Origin: Clostridiales bacterium UBA1775
Lineage (GTDB): Bacteria; Bacillota; Clostridia; Monoglobales; Firm-18
Length of the DNA: 35,680 nucleotides
NCBI GenBank assembly: GCA_002314595.1
Contig: DCGP01000017.1
Location: 91,442-127,121 of the forward strand
Direction: 5' to 3'
Part shown: one piece after another, positions 1 through 9,226 of the stretch
Layout of the letters: every line of letters starts with the position of its first letter
How positions within the stretch are numbered: the first letter of the stretch is position 1
Program-made: the position numbers and the translations under genes
Notes under the pieces: model-generated
What the model was told of the DNA's origin: nothing
What the model saw: the letters and a program-made list of their open reading frames with translations, nothing else
Database searches by the model: none

Positions 1-705
1 TCAAATGCTTATGATTTGTTTAAAACAACCGATGACAGGTCGTTAAGATTTCCTTATGTCAACTTCGTTAGGGTGCTTAGAATTTTGTCTATTATAACCT
101 CATTGCTTTTGCCCTCTGTATTTGTTGCAGTGTGCTGTTTTCATCAAGAGGCAATACCTATACATTTACTTTTTGCAGTTTCGGCGTCAAGACGTGCTGT
201 TCCCTTTTCTGTAATTACAGAGCTGATACTTTTTGAAATTGCCTTTGAAATAATTAGGGAGGCAAGCATTAGAATACCAAGCCCTGCCGGTAATGCTATG
301 GGTATAATTGGGGGATTGATTATTGGGCAATCGGCAATTGATGCTAATTTGGTAAGCCCTATTGTTATAATAATAGTTGCTGTAACAGGCATAGGCTCAT
401 TTGCCACACCAAACTATTCGCTGACATTTTCATTTAGAATATTAAAATATGTTTATATTGTTTTTGCATCATTTGCCGGGTTTTTAGGTATTGCTTTATT
501 TATGGTTATACACCTTGCTACCCTTTGCGACAGTCAATCCTTTGGCATGCCGTTTTTAGCACCATTTTCTAAAAATTCAAAGCCTTATGCAAACAGGCTT
601 TTTATCAAGCCGATATGGAACAGGTTTGGGTATATTATGCCTCGTAAATGGACAAGAGGAACAAACAAAACAAAGACACCTATTAAAAAAATAGATATTA
701 AATAA
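1..705 (+). CDS. gerA: Spore germination receptor A subunit (GerA family), 3' part only
   Basis: This is the C-terminal part of a GerA-type germinant receptor subunit, an inner spore-membrane protein that senses nutrients with the B and C subunits. The frame is open to base 1 with no stop, so the gene begins outside the window; the TTG at 16 is internal. Several hydrophobic membrane segments are visible, as is the family stretch ITELILFEIAFEIIREA followed by a PSPAGNAMGIIGGLIIGQSA-like loop, typical of the GerA membrane domain. The tail after the last membrane segment is basic and hydrophilic. It is followed within a few bases by gerB and then gerC, which fixes the identification. Orthology to a particular receptor (GerA, GerB, GerK, Ynd) cannot be judged here. 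Confidence 0.93.
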   Translation, partial: SNAYDLFKTTDDRSLRFPYVNFVRVLRILSIITSLLLPSVFVAVCCFHQEAIPIHLLFAVSASRRAVPFSVITELILFEIAFEIIREASIRIPSPAGNAMGIIGGLIIGQSAIDANLVSPIVIIIVAVTGIGSFATPNYSLTFSFRILKYVYIVFASFAGFLGIALFMVIHLATLCDSQSFGMPFLAPFSKNSKPYANRLFIKPIWNRFGYIMPRKWTRGTNKTKTPIKKIDIK

Positions 706-707
706 AG

Positions 708-1784
708 GTGGTATGCTATACGGAAACTTCAACTAAATTTTCTAAGACAGAAATAATTTTTGTTATATCCTTATGCACAATTTCAAGATTGTTTTTAGTG
801 TTACCGGCTGTGTTTATTGACATTGGCACATCGTCTGCAATACTTCTTGCCATTTCTGCAACTGTAATGGGCTTGATTTTTATTTTAATCACCGGTAAAT
901 ATTACGGTAATACAAAATTAGACCTTATAAGCATTTGCAACAGTAATTGTGGTAAAGCCTTTGTATTTGGCGTACTGTCTTTTTCTCTAATTTTAAATTT
1001 AGGCTTACTTGTACGCAGTGTTGCAGAAAGTATTAAAATTAGTTTGCTTCCTAATTCTTCAATAATTGTAATTACTGTTTTGTTTACAGTTGGGGTTTTG
1101 CTATGCTCTTTAATTGGGTTAAAATCCATTATTAGAAGCATTTCATTTACATTGCCCTTTACACTTATAATGTTGTTTTTACTTTGCATATTATCTGTTA
1201 ACAACATTGAAATCAACAATATTTGCCCTATATTTGGCGACGGATTTAACAAGCTGATATACGGAACTGTGTTATCAGGATTTTTCGGTGATTTTGTGTT
1301 AATATCGTTTATGTTATCTTTTTCTGACAGTAATGTAACATACAAATCTATTGCAATTCCGTCCTTTGTTATTTCATCAATTGCCTTAATAGTAGTAATT
1401 TCTATATCTGTTTTGGTGTTGCCACAAAATAGAATATCCACCTTTTTTATACCTATATACAGGGTTGCACAATATGTTAATATAGGTGGGTTTATGCTAC
1501 GTACAGAGGCAATATTCACGATTTGTTGGGGGTTGTGCTTTTTTGGAACTGCGTCAATTTATTTATATATTTTATCATTGATTACAGGCAGATTGGTTGG
1601 TGCAAAATCAAACAGATTTATTATGGTTATCTATGCTATAATCGTAGTATCTGTTTCATTTATTTCTAAAAACACCTCGTTTTTAGTTATGCACACTAAA
1701 ATTTTTGAAGCTTTACGATTTATAATTCAACTTGTTTTGCCAATATGCGTATTATTTCATTATAAGAGAGGTCAGGCAAAATGA
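708..1784 (+). CDS. gerB: Spore germination permease (GerAB / endospore germination family)
   Basis: This is the B subunit of a germination receptor, related to amino-acid/polyamine permeases, and it has about ten hydrophobic segments over 358 residues. The context between gerA and gerC supports the call. The start is uncertain. The only in-frame start near the beginning is GTG at 708, which lies inside the AAAGGTGG sequence (705-711) that should be the ribosome site. The ATG at 713 that best follows this site is in another frame and stops after seven codons at 734-736. Either the GTG is used with a poor upstream site, or a small indel separates the ATG from the reading frame. From about residue 10 onward the protein looks intact. 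Its stop overlaps the gerC start by four bases (ATGA). Confidence 0.88.
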   Translation: MVCYTETSTKFSKTEIIFVISLCTISRLFLVLPAVFIDIGTSSAILLAISATVMGLIFILITGKYYGNTKLDLISICNSNCGKAFVFGVLSFSLILNLGLLVRSVAESIKISLLPNSSIIVITVLFTVGVLLCSLIGLKSIIRSISFTLPFTLIMLFLLCILSVNNIEINNICPIFGDGFNKLIYGTVLSGFFGDFVLISFMLSFSDSNVTYKSIAIPSFVISSIALIVVISISVLVLPQNRISTFFIPIYRVAQYVNIGGFMLRTEAIFTICWGLCFFGTASIYLYILSLITGRLVGAKSNRFIMVIYAIIVVSVSFISKNTSFLVMHTKIFEALRFIIQLVLPICVLFHYKRGQAK

Positions 1785-2887
1785 AAAATGTTTCTATAAT
1801 TATTTTAATAGTACTTTTATGTATTGTGTTTTCCGGTTGCAATGGTTCAAGGGACATAACAGACCTTGCTTTTATTATTGCAATTGGTATTGATAAAGGA
1901 GAAAACGGAATGTATAATTTTACATTTCAATCTATAAAGCCTTCTACCTTTACTACGGATAATTTTGAACAAAATCCATTGGTTACATCAACGATATCTG
2001 CCCCTACTATATATTCTGCAATGGATATTATAAATACTAACATTTCCGAAAAGTGTGATTATTCACACATAAAACTTGTGGTATTTTCAAAACAGATATT
2101 TGAAGCAGGTGCAGAAAATCCAATTACTGCTATGTTAAAGTCTAACGATTTTCACCCAAACACAAGGGTAGTTATGGCAGAAAGCAGTGCAAAAAACTAT
2201 TTAATATCAGTACGCCCTACCTTAGACACAAACCCTGCCGAATATTATGAAAACATCTTTAAAAAGGATTATTCAACATTTTCCGTAGACACTCAGTTAA
2301 AGGATTTTGAAACAAGTAATTTTAATGTTGTGCCTATTGTTAATCAGTTTGAGCCAAAGGAAAACTCCTTAATTTCCAACGATGTTGAGGGTATGGCTAT
2401 TTTAAATAATTGCAAGCTTGTAGCTACTGCTGTAAATTACGAAGCTTATATTTACAAGTTTTTAAACGATAACAATTTTTCCGGTAACTGTTATGTGATG
2501 CTTGATGACAACAAGACCGTTGTTAAAATAACAAAATCAAATTGTTGCTTTAACTCTGACTTGTTTGTCAACCCTCCTATTACCAAAATAAACATTATAG
2601 CCTATGGGGAAGTAGTGTGGTCGGAATTTGAAAATATATACATTGCAAACAATAAAAAACTAAAACAAAGGATTGATGAAAAATTAGAAACTGATGCAGA
2701 AAATTTTTTGTACAAGTGCTCAAAGGTTTATAAAACCGATATTTTAAATATATGTGAGAAATCAAAATATAAATATTTAACAAATAAGGCTTGGAAAAAT
2801 GAGAAAATACAAAATTTGTTTGAAAATATGAAGTATGAGGTTAATGTAAACACAAACATAGAAAGAGAGGGAATAAATACGGAATAA
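1781..2887 (+). CDS. gerC: Ger(x)C family spore germination lipoprotein
   Basis: This is the C subunit of the germination receptor, a lipoprotein on the outer face of the inner spore membrane. Residues 1-20 form a lipoprotein signal with lipobox IVFSGC and the lipidated Cys at position 20. It is followed by the family N-terminal block RDITDLAFIIAIGIDKG. The length of 368 residues is normal. The ATG overlaps the gerB stop (ATGA) and has a GAGAGGT ribosome site just upstream, so translation is probably coupled. A strong bidirectional terminator follows directly, closing the operon. Confidence 0.92.
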   Translation: MKNVSIIILIVLLCIVFSGCNGSRDITDLAFIIAIGIDKGENGMYNFTFQSIKPSTFTTDNFEQNPLVTSTISAPTIYSAMDIINTNISEKCDYSHIKLVVFSKQIFEAGAENPITAMLKSNDFHPNTRVVMAESSAKNYLISVRPTLDTNPAEYYENIFKKDYSTFSVDTQLKDFETSNFNVVPIVNQFEPKENSLISNDVEGMAILNNCKLVATAVNYEAYIYKFLNDNNFSGNCYVMLDDNKTVVKITKSNCCFNSDLFVNPPITKINIIAYGEVVWSEFENIYIANNKKLKQRIDEKLETDAENFLYKCSKVYKTDILNICEKSKYKYLTNKAWKNEKIQNLFENMKYEVNVNTNIEREGINTE

Positions 2888-2891
2888 ATGC

Positions 2892-2925
2892 AAAAAGTAC
2901 TAAAACAAAAGTTTTAGTACTTTTT
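2892..2925. terminator. Bidirectional intrinsic terminator between gerC and recG
   Basis: A perfect 15-bp inverted repeat (2892-2906 with 2911-2925) has an AAAA loop. The A-run and T-run at its ends serve as U-tracts in both directions. It ends the rightward ger operon and the leftward asp23-fakA-recG operon, and overlaps the recG stop codon. Confidence 0.9.
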
Positions 2926-4972
2926 AACTAAAATCTCCATTTGAAACGTCTTGAAACATTTTAACTATCTGTTCCTTAATCATTTTAGCATCTGACTTAT
3001 TTAGTTTACTAAAATTAGAAACTACATATTCGGAAGCCTCTCCTGTTACTTTTAACAAGTCGGAATCTTCATAAATATTTGCCATTTTAAGCTCCGGCAA
3101 GCCGTGTTGACGAGTTCCGAAAAACTCGCCGGGACCACGAATTTCAAGGTCTTTTTGAGATATTTCAAAGCCATCATTTGTTTTGGTCATAATATCCATT
3201 CGCTCTTTGGCAACCTCGCCGCCACCCTGACAGAACATAATGCAGTATGACTGCCACTTGCCTCTTCCCACTCTGCCTCGCAACTGATGAAGCTGTGAAA
3301 GCCCAAACCTTTCGGCATTTTCAATAATCATTGTATTGGCATTTGGCACATTAACGCCTACTTCAATTACTGTGGTGCTGACCAAAATATCAATTTCACC
3401 ATTATAAAAATCATTCATAACGGCGTCTTTTTCTTTGGCAGGCATTTTACCGTGAACAAAGGCTACCCTATGATTTTTAAAGGTTTTTGCTTTTAAATCC
3501 TCGGCAAACTGTGTAACTGCCTTTAACTCCTCCATAGTTTCGGAAAGCTCTACCGCAGGGCAAACAATATAAACCTGTCTACCCTCCGAAACCTGTTTGG
3601 AAATGAATTTATTTATTCTTTCTCTCATACCTTCGTCTACCGAATAGGTTGAAACAGGCTTTCTGCCCGGTGGCATCTGTTTAACTGATGAAATGTCCAA
3701 ATCTCCGTATAAAATCAATGCCAATGTCCTTGGTATAGGTGTTGCAGTCATAACCAAGGTATGGGTGTTTTCGCCCTTTACCGACAATGCAGACCTTTGC
3801 TTTACGCCAAATCTATGTTGCTCGTCAGTTATTACAAGTGCAATGTTTCTAAACTCTACTTCCTTTTGAATAAGTGCGTGAGTGCCTATAACAAACTGTG
3901 CCTCACCGGTTTTGATTTTTTCGTATGCCTCTCGTTTTTCCCTTGCAGTCATACTACCTGTTAGTAAAATTGTCTTAATACCAAACCCATTTAGCATTTT
4001 GCTGACAGACTCAAAATGTTGGTTTGCAAGGATTTCCGTAGGTGCCATCATTACTGCCTGATATCCATTTTTAATTACTGCGTATGCTGATGCCACTGCA
4101 ACTACTGTTTTACCACAACCTACGTCCCCCTGAACAAGTCTGTTCATTTTCTTACCTGATGACATATCTAAAACTATTTCATCAATGACTTTTAGCTGGT
4201 CATCAGTTAATTTAAAGGGCAGGCTTTCTACAAATTCACAAGCAAAATTATTGCCGTCTATTACTATACCATTGGTGGTTGTCCGTTTGTTCCTTAAAAG
4301 CCTCATTGCCGTTTGCAAGTAAAACAGTTCTTCAAATGCAAGGCGTTTTTTAGCATATCCGTACTTTTCAAAGGTCTCCGGAAAGTGAATATTTGAAACT
4401 GCATAATCAATACCACATAATGTATATTTTTCCCTTAAAAAACCAGGCAATGTTTCAGGTAGTTCCCCAACATATTTTAGACATTCTATTTGCGTAGTTT
4501 GCATAATCTTTTGGGTTAACTTTGCAGTTAATGGGTAAACCGGAACAATTTTATTGGTAAACTCTGCTGTATCTGCCTTTTCGTATATTGGATTTGACAT
4601 TTCAACCCTATGATTTCTAACAGTTGCCTTGCCATAAAAATAATACTCTGCAGAAATATCAAGATTTTTTGCAATCCAATCCTGATTAAACCAAGTAATT
4701 TCAACAATACCGGTACTGTCAGTAACTCTTAATTTTTGCAAAGAAAGCCCGCGCCGAATACGGTTGTTTCTTACAACCGTAACAGCACAGGCTTTGATTA
4801 GTATATTTTCACCATCTATTATATCACAAATATTTACAATATTTGAACGGTCTTCGTAACTACGAGGATAATATTTCAACATATCTTCAACAGTATATAT
4901 TCCAAGCTTATTAAACAGCTTTTCCCTTGCAGGACCTATTGACTTTATTGAATTTATCCCGTTATTTATCAT
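2924..4972 (-). CDS. recG: ATP-dependent DNA helicase RecG
   Basis: RecG remodels stalled replication forks and Holliday junctions. The 682 residues include an N-terminal wedge/OB-fold region (about 60-150). The superfamily 2 helicase core follows, with Walker A GDVGCGKT at 282-289, the DEQH box at 383-386, TATPIPRT just after, and the RecG signature QLRGRVGRG in the second RecA-like domain. The length matches the family. It is the last gene of an asp23-fakA-recG operon, starting five bases after the fakA stop, an arrangement common in Firmicutes. Confidence 0.97.
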   Translation of the reverse strand: MINNGINSIKSIGPAREKLFNKLGIYTVEDMLKYYPRSYEDRSNIVNICDIIDGENILIKACAVTVVRNNRIRRGLSLQKLRVTDSTGIVEITWFNQDWIAKNLDISAEYYFYGKATVRNHRVEMSNPIYEKADTAEFTNKIVPVYPLTAKLTQKIMQTTQIECLKYVGELPETLPGFLREKYTLCGIDYAVSNIHFPETFEKYGYAKKRLAFEELFYLQTAMRLLRNKRTTTNGIVIDGNNFACEFVESLPFKLTDDQLKVIDEIVLDMSSGKKMNRLVQGDVGCGKTVVAVASAYAVIKNGYQAVMMAPTEILANQHFESVSKMLNGFGIKTILLTGSMTAREKREAYEKIKTGEAQFVIGTHALIQKEVEFRNIALVITDEQHRFGVKQRSALSVKGENTHTLVMTATPIPRTLALILYGDLDISSVKQMPPGRKPVSTYSVDEGMRERINKFISKQVSEGRQVYIVCPAVELSETMEELKAVTQFAEDLKAKTFKNHRVAFVHGKMPAKEKDAVMNDFYNGEIDILVSTTVIEVGVNVPNANTMIIENAERFGLSQLHQLRGRVGRGKWQSYCIMFCQGGGEVAKERMDIMTKTNDGFEISQKDLEIRGPGEFFGTRQHGLPELKMANIYEDSDLLKVTGEASEYVVSNFSKLNKSDAKMIKEQIVKMFQDVSNGDFS

Positions 4973-4977
4973 AATAC

Positions 4978-6624
4978 CTACTCCAATGAAATAATGTAGT
5001 AGTAAAGTGGTTGACCGCCACTATGAACCATACAGTCAAGCTTTGGATATTTTTCGTTAATGCGTTTTTCAAGGGCTGATGCTTCATCCTCTGTAACATC
5101 TTCTCCATAGAACACTGTAACCATAGAAACTTGGTCATCTGTCATTTTTTCCAAAAGCTCCATTGCTACATCGGAAATATCCTTGCCTAAAACTTGAATT
5201 TTACCTTCGTTCATACCCATAATATCGTCTTTTTTAATATCAAGTCCGTCAATTTCAGAATCTCTTGCAGCAAATGTAATAGACGCAGTTTTAACTGTGG
5301 AAATTGCCTCTATCATCATTTCTTTGTTGTCGTCAGCCTCGGCATCTTCATCAAAGGTTAAGATTGCAGTAATGCCCTGAGGAATTGTCTTTGTAGGAAT
5401 AACAACAACCTCTTTTTCCGTTAATTCGTCAACTTGTTCAGCTGCCAAGATAATGTTTTTATTATTTGGGAAAACAAATACAGTTTCGGCATTTACACTT
5501 TCCACTGACTTTAAAATATCCTCAGTACTTGGGTTCATACTTTGACCGCCTTCGACAATACTGTCAACGCCCAATTCCTTTAATATTTCTGCCATACCAT
5601 TGCCTGCTGCAACTGCTACCATACCGTATTTTTTTGCCGGTTCTGTTGGCTGAGGTTTTTCTTCCTCGGCAGTTTCCTCAGCAATATTTTCCTCATGCTG
5701 ATATTTCATATTATCAATTTTAAGGCTTGTAAGTTCACCGATTTTAACTGCTTCTTCCAACACAAAGCCCGGGTGGTTTGTATGAATATGCACCTTAACG
5801 ACCTCATCGTCGTCAATTACCAACATACAATCCCCTTTACCTTGAATAGCAGACCTAAATGTATTTACATTATAATCAGTCTTTTTATTTATTATAAATT
5901 CAGTGCAATACAAGAACTTAATATCAGCTGTATCAATTTCTGTTTTGTTTACTACCGGTGCTGTTGATGCTTGGGCCGGCTTGTTTATTAGCTCAACCTC
6001 ATTGCCCTCTAATGCCATTAAGCAACCATTTAATATTGTATAAAGCCCCATACCCCCTGCATCTACAACACCTGCTTGTTTTAATACAGGTAACATATCG
6101 GGAGTTTTATCCAAAACTTTTTTTGAATGTGCAACAACCTTTTGCATAAACTCTACAATATCTTCGTTCTTTTTAGCAATGGCAGCTGCATATTCTGCAG
6201 TTTCCCTTGAAACAGTAAGAATTGTACCTTCGGCAGGCTTCATAACTGCCTTGTATGCAGTGGCATTTGCAGACTTAAATGCGTTTGCAATTTGAACAGT
6301 GCCTACTTCACCTGCTCCCTCTAAGCCTCTGTAAAATCCTCTAAATATCTGTGATGAAATAACACCACTGTTACCCCTTGCACCCCTAAGTGAAGCAGAG
6401 GCAATACATTCTGCAACCTTTGAAGCACTGTTTTCAGTAACAGATAGTACCTGCTTTGCAGCAGCCGACACTGTCATTGACATATTTGTGCCTGTGTCTC
6501 CGTCCGGCACAGGAAATACATTTAGGTCATCTACCATCTTTTTATTATTTTCAAGATTATTGGCAGCGCTTATAAAAACCTTTTTAAGCAAATTGCCGTC
6601 TAATGTTTTTAACAAGTAACTCAC
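4978..6624 (-). CDS. fakA: DAK2 domain fatty acid kinase catalytic subunit (FakA/YloV)
   Basis: FakA phosphorylates fatty acids bound to a FakB carrier, using a DhaL-like ATP-binding domain. The N-terminal metal and nucleotide site NVFPVPDGDTGTN (residues 35-47, with Asp41 and Asp43) and the RGARGNSGVISSQIFRGF segment identify the DhaL domain. An acidic, Pro/Glu-rich linker near the middle leads to the FakA/YloV C-terminal domain. The length of 548 residues is typical. It starts two bases after the Asp23 gene and is followed by recG, as in Bacillus yloU-yloV-recG. No fakB gene lies in the window. Confidence 0.92.
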   Translation of the reverse strand: MSYLLKTLDGNLLKKVFISAANNLENNKKMVDDLNVFPVPDGDTGTNMSMTVSAAAKQVLSVTENSASKVAECIASASLRGARGNSGVISSQIFRGFYRGLEGAGEVGTVQIANAFKSANATAYKAVMKPAEGTILTVSRETAEYAAAIAKKNEDIVEFMQKVVAHSKKVLDKTPDMLPVLKQAGVVDAGGMGLYTILNGCLMALEGNEVELINKPAQASTAPVVNKTEIDTADIKFLYCTEFIINKKTDYNVNTFRSAIQGKGDCMLVIDDDEVVKVHIHTNHPGFVLEEAVKIGELTSLKIDNMKYQHEENIAEETAEEEKPQPTEPAKKYGMVAVAAGNGMAEILKELGVDSIVEGGQSMNPSTEDILKSVESVNAETVFVFPNNKNIILAAEQVDELTEKEVVVIPTKTIPQGITAILTFDEDAEADDNKEMMIEAISTVKTASITFAARDSEIDGLDIKKDDIMGMNEGKIQVLGKDISDVAMELLEKMTDDQVSMVTVFYGEDVTEDEASALEKRINEKYPKLDCMVHSGGQPLYYYIISLE

Positions 6625-6626
6625 TC

Positions 6627-6980
6627 CTAATCTACTTTTACGCTTTCAACATTGACATTAACTTGCTTTACAGTAAAACCTGTTACACTTTCAACGTTGT
6701 ACTTAACGCTTTCTATAATACTTTCAGATGTTGATTTAATATTTATTCCGTATCCTACGATTACGTGAACATCAATAGTGATACCCTCGTCATCTGTTGA
6801 TACTCTGATGCCTTTGGACATAGCATCTCTTTTTAAAAGCGAAGCAATACCATCGGCTGTATTTCTAACTGCCATACCAACTACACCGTAACAGCGTGCT
6901 GCTGCATCTCCGGCAATGGTTGCTATAACGTCATTTGTTATTATGACCATTCCGTTTTCGTTTTCTATTTTAGCATTCAT
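6627..6980 (-). CDS. Asp23/Gls24 family envelope stress protein (YloU)
   Basis: This is a small Asp23/Gls24-type protein of 117 residues. The family is linked to the cell envelope. The ATG at 6980 (MNAKIENENG) is preferred over upstream in-frame codons because a GGAGG ribosome site lies ten bases before it (6991-6995). The sequence shows the family pattern of a central V-x-G-YG-x-I segment (IDVHVIVGYGINI) and a C-terminal V-rich strand (VNVNVESVKV). It is the first gene of the operon with fakA and recG, served by the promoter at 7014-7042. Confidence 0.88.
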   Translation of the reverse strand: MNAKIENENGMVIITNDVIATIAGDAAARCYGVVGMAVRNTADGIASLLKRDAMSKGIRVSTDDEGITIDVHVIVGYGINIKSTSESIIESVKYNVESVTGFTVKQVNVNVESVKVD

Positions 6981-7013
6981 TGCATAGACACCTCCATAAC
7001 AATAGATACCTAT

Positions 7014-7042
7014 ATTATACTGCAAATTGTCAAAAAAATCAA
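7014..7042 (-). promoter_or_regulatory. Sigma-A type promoter for asp23-fakA-recG
   Basis: On the minus strand, TTGATT (7042-7037) and a perfect TATAAT (7019-7014) are separated by 17 bases, 34 bases upstream of the asp23 start. Confidence 0.7.
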
Positions 7043-7099
7043 CTATAAAATTTTATGGATAAATTTTATTTAATATCACAAAATAATAATAAAGGTGGT

Positions 7100-7453
7100 A
7101 TGGCTTTGAAAAAATTTTTATATTTAACAGTAGGCTTTGTAAGTGGGTTAATAAACGGAATATTAGGAACAGGTGGTGGAACAATTGTAGTGCCATCAAT
7201 TGAAGCATTGGGAACAGAGGTTAAAAAGTCCCACGCTACTGCTATTGCCATCATTTTACCTATTACCATAGTTTCTGCATTTTTCTACATTAAACAAGGA
7301 ATAATTGATATAAAAGCCACATTGATTGTAACTGTTTTAGGTAGTTTTGGAGCATTATGTGGTGCAACAATACTTAAAAAAATACCCTCCAAATATCTAA
7401 AAATACTCTTTGGAATTTCTATGATTTTCGGAGGTGTTAAAGGACTAATATGA
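7100..7453 (+). CDS. TauE/SafE family membrane protein, N-terminal half-type unit
   Basis: This is a half-length member of the TauE/SafE (DUF81) permease family, about 117 residues with four hydrophobic segments. It carries the family glycine motif GLINGILGTGGGTIVVPS near its N-terminus. Full-length family members contain two such repeats; here the second repeat is the next gene, overlapping by four bases. AAAGGTGG at 7091-7098 is followed by ATG at 7100 and an in-frame TTG at 7106. The TTG has better spacing and would give MKKFLYL, so the start could be either. The family is associated with export of sulfite, sulfonates or other small anions; the substrate is unknown here. Confidence 0.85.
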   Translation: MALKKFLYLTVGFVSGLINGILGTGGGTIVVPSIEALGTEVKKSHATAIAIILPITIVSAFFYIKQGIIDIKATLIVTVLGSFGALCGATILKKIPSKYLKILFGISMIFGGVKGLI

Positions 7454-7812
7454 TTTTGCTTTCAATTTTCGGATTTGTATCAGGAATAGTAAGTGGTATG
7501 GGTATCGGTGGTGGAATTGTTTTAATACCTGCCCTAACTATGATTTTAGGCTTTGACCAAAAAATTGCCCAAGGCATTACTTTGCTATACTTTATTCCCA
7601 CTGCTGTTTTTGCACTGATAGTTCACATTAAAAACAAGGTTGTGGATTTTAAAATTATTTTATACACTGTTTTTACAGGAATTATAGGTGCATCGGTTGG
7701 TGCTTTTTGTATAAGATATTTTTCCTCACAGCACCTATCCAAAATATTTTCGGTATTTTTATTGACTGTGGGAATATTTCAAACAATTAGTGGGTTAAAG
7801 CAAAGGAATTGA
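7450..7812 (+). CDS. TauE/SafE family membrane protein, second half-type unit
   Basis: This is the second 120-residue TauE/SafE unit. It has its own glycine motif GIVSGMGIGGGIVLIPAL and four hydrophobic segments. The ATG overlaps the previous stop (ATGA), so the two halves are probably translated together and pair as a heterodimer equivalent to the usual fused permease. Both halves have complete motifs and proper ends, which argues against a recent frameshift in one gene. Its 3' end overlaps the convergent gene at 7787-8374 by 26 bases. Confidence 0.85.
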   Translation: MILLSIFGFVSGIVSGMGIGGGIVLIPALTMILGFDQKIAQGITLLYFIPTAVFALIVHIKNKVVDFKIILYTVFTGIIGASVGAFCIRYFSSQHLSKIFSVFLLTVGIFQTISGLKQRN

Positions 7813-8374
7813 CTATATTATCAAAATCCTTTGACACTTCCTCGGAAATGTCCTCACATTTTGTAACTGTAATGTTATAGCCTTTATCTTCAAGGATTAG
7901 TATGGTTTGGGTTACATTGTTGCCATCATAAAGATAGTTTGCAACTGTAACAGGGCTGTTATTTAACGTATCGTCCTTGTAGCTTATTAGCTCTGCATCA
8001 ATTTCAGTATCTTTTAGCGATGCTGAAAATTCTTCCATAGTCATCTTTTTAAGGCTGCCGTCATTTTTAGCATATACAATATTTATACTTGAACCACTTT
8101 GCCGATCTGTCAAAATAAAGTCAACTGCCTTTTCCATTCTTTTAGCAGTGTACTTTTTAGGATAAGTTATTGTAAAGCCATATTTTGAAGTATACACACA
8201 GTTCTCGTTTTCATCTAATTTGTAATCTACCTCTGTTTCCTTGGTAATATCATTGCTTTGACTTACAACAGCTGTTGACTCTGTGTTTTTATAAAAATTT
8301 ACAAATATCAAAATGCCAATTCCAAGGATTAACACTAAAACTATTAAAATTAAAGTAGTGATTTTTTTATTCAT
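7787..8374 (-). CDS. Membrane-anchored hypothetical protein with PsbP/DcrB-like features
   Basis: I do not recognise a named gene. The 195-residue product has one N-terminal hydrophobic segment (about residues 5-27, no lipobox Cys) and then an extracytoplasmic domain. The domain begins YTSKYGFTITYPKKY, resembling the opening strand of PsbP/DcrB-like folds (a YGFxIxYP pattern), and ends with a DFDNIVNSFAL helix also typical of them. That fold assignment is inference. GGAGTGAG precedes the ATG. It lies 14 bases after ttcA and is probably the last gene of the tcdA-ttcA operon. It converges with, and slightly overlaps, the TauE pair. Confidence 0.75.
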   Translation of the reverse strand: MNKKITTLILIVLVLILGIGILIFVNFYKNTESTAVVSQSNDITKETEVDYKLDENENCVYTSKYGFTITYPKKYTAKRMEKAVDFILTDRQSGSSINIVYAKNDGSLKKMTMEEFSASLKDTEIDAELISYKDDTLNNSPVTVANYLYDGNNVTQTILILEDKGYNITVTKCEDISEEVSKDFDNIVNSFALTH

Positions 8375-8388
8375 TTTCTCACTCCATT

Positions 8389-9225
8389 TTAAAAATTATC
8401 TAAAAACGAAATTTCCTTGCCTTTTATTTTATATCCCGGCATTGTGTCCACATTTACTGAATGAATACTGTTAAAAATATTACTTTCCAGCATTGGATTT
8501 GTCTTTTTAAGCTCTTTAATAAGCATCTTAATTTCTTGGCGTTTAGACTCTCCAATACCGTCAACAGAATTATCCCTACGTTCTACAAACCTGCAAGCAC
8601 ATTGAATAAATTCTAAATTATTATAATTTTTCCAAGCAATAATTGCATCTTCATGAACACAGTACAAAGGTCTTATAAGCTCCATACCTTCAAAATTTGT
8701 ACTGTGAAGCTTTGGCAACATTCCTTGAATTTGTGCACCGTACATCATACCCAAAAGAGTAGTTTCAATTACATCTGAAAAATGGTGTCCAAGTGCAATT
8801 TTATTACAACCAAGTTCCTTTGCTTTGGCATACAAATGCCCTCTTCTCATTCTTGCACACAAATAACATGGAGACCCTCCAACCTGGTCTACTGCTTCAA
8901 AAATATCCGATTCAAATATAGTTAAAGGAATATTCATTAACCCTGCATTATCCTCAATCTTTTTGCGATTTATCGGATTATACCCCGGGTCCATAACCAT
9001 ATAGATAAGCTCAAATTTAGTGTGGCTGATTCTTTGTAAATGGCGCATTAAATTTGCCATAATCATTGAGTCCTTGCCACCTGAGATGCAAACAGCGATT
9101 TTATCCCCGTCACTAATCATTTCATACCTTTTTACACCGGCAATAAAGGGATTCCAAATATCTTTTCTGTATTTTTTTATTAAACTTCGCTCTATTAACT
9201 GATACTTTTCAAGTTCTCTTGGCAT
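8389..9225 (-). CDS. ttcA: TtcA-family tRNA 2-thiocytidine synthetase
   Basis: This is an adenylating PP-loop enzyme, likely to thiolate C32 of tRNA using an Fe-S cluster. The PP-loop SGGKDS is at residues 48-53. The cysteines expected of TtcA are visible as CYLC (120-123) in the context CARMRRG and as CAC (209-211). The length of 278 residues fits bacterial TtcA-like proteins. It starts one base after tcdA, whose last codons contain the AGGAGAA ribosome site, so both are co-translated. TilS and other TtcA/TuyA-like proteins are related; the RMRRG motif and cysteine spacing favour TtcA. Confidence 0.87.
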   Translation of the reverse strand: MPRELEKYQLIERSLIKKYRKDIWNPFIAGVKRYEMISDGDKIAVCISGGKDSMIMANLMRHLQRISHTKFELIYMVMDPGYNPINRKKIEDNAGLMNIPLTIFESDIFEAVDQVGGSPCYLCARMRRGHLYAKAKELGCNKIALGHHFSDVIETTLLGMMYGAQIQGMLPKLHSTNFEGMELIRPLYCVHEDAIIAWKNYNNLEFIQCACRFVERRDNSVDGIGESKRQEIKMLIKELKKTNPMLESNIFNSIHSVNVDTMPGYKIKGKEISFLDNF

Positions 9226-9226
9226 T

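Noticed and set aside
902..1519. 205-codon open frame antisense to gerB
   Set aside because: It lies wholly opposite a clear membrane-protein gene; long antisense frames are common opposite hydrophobic codons.
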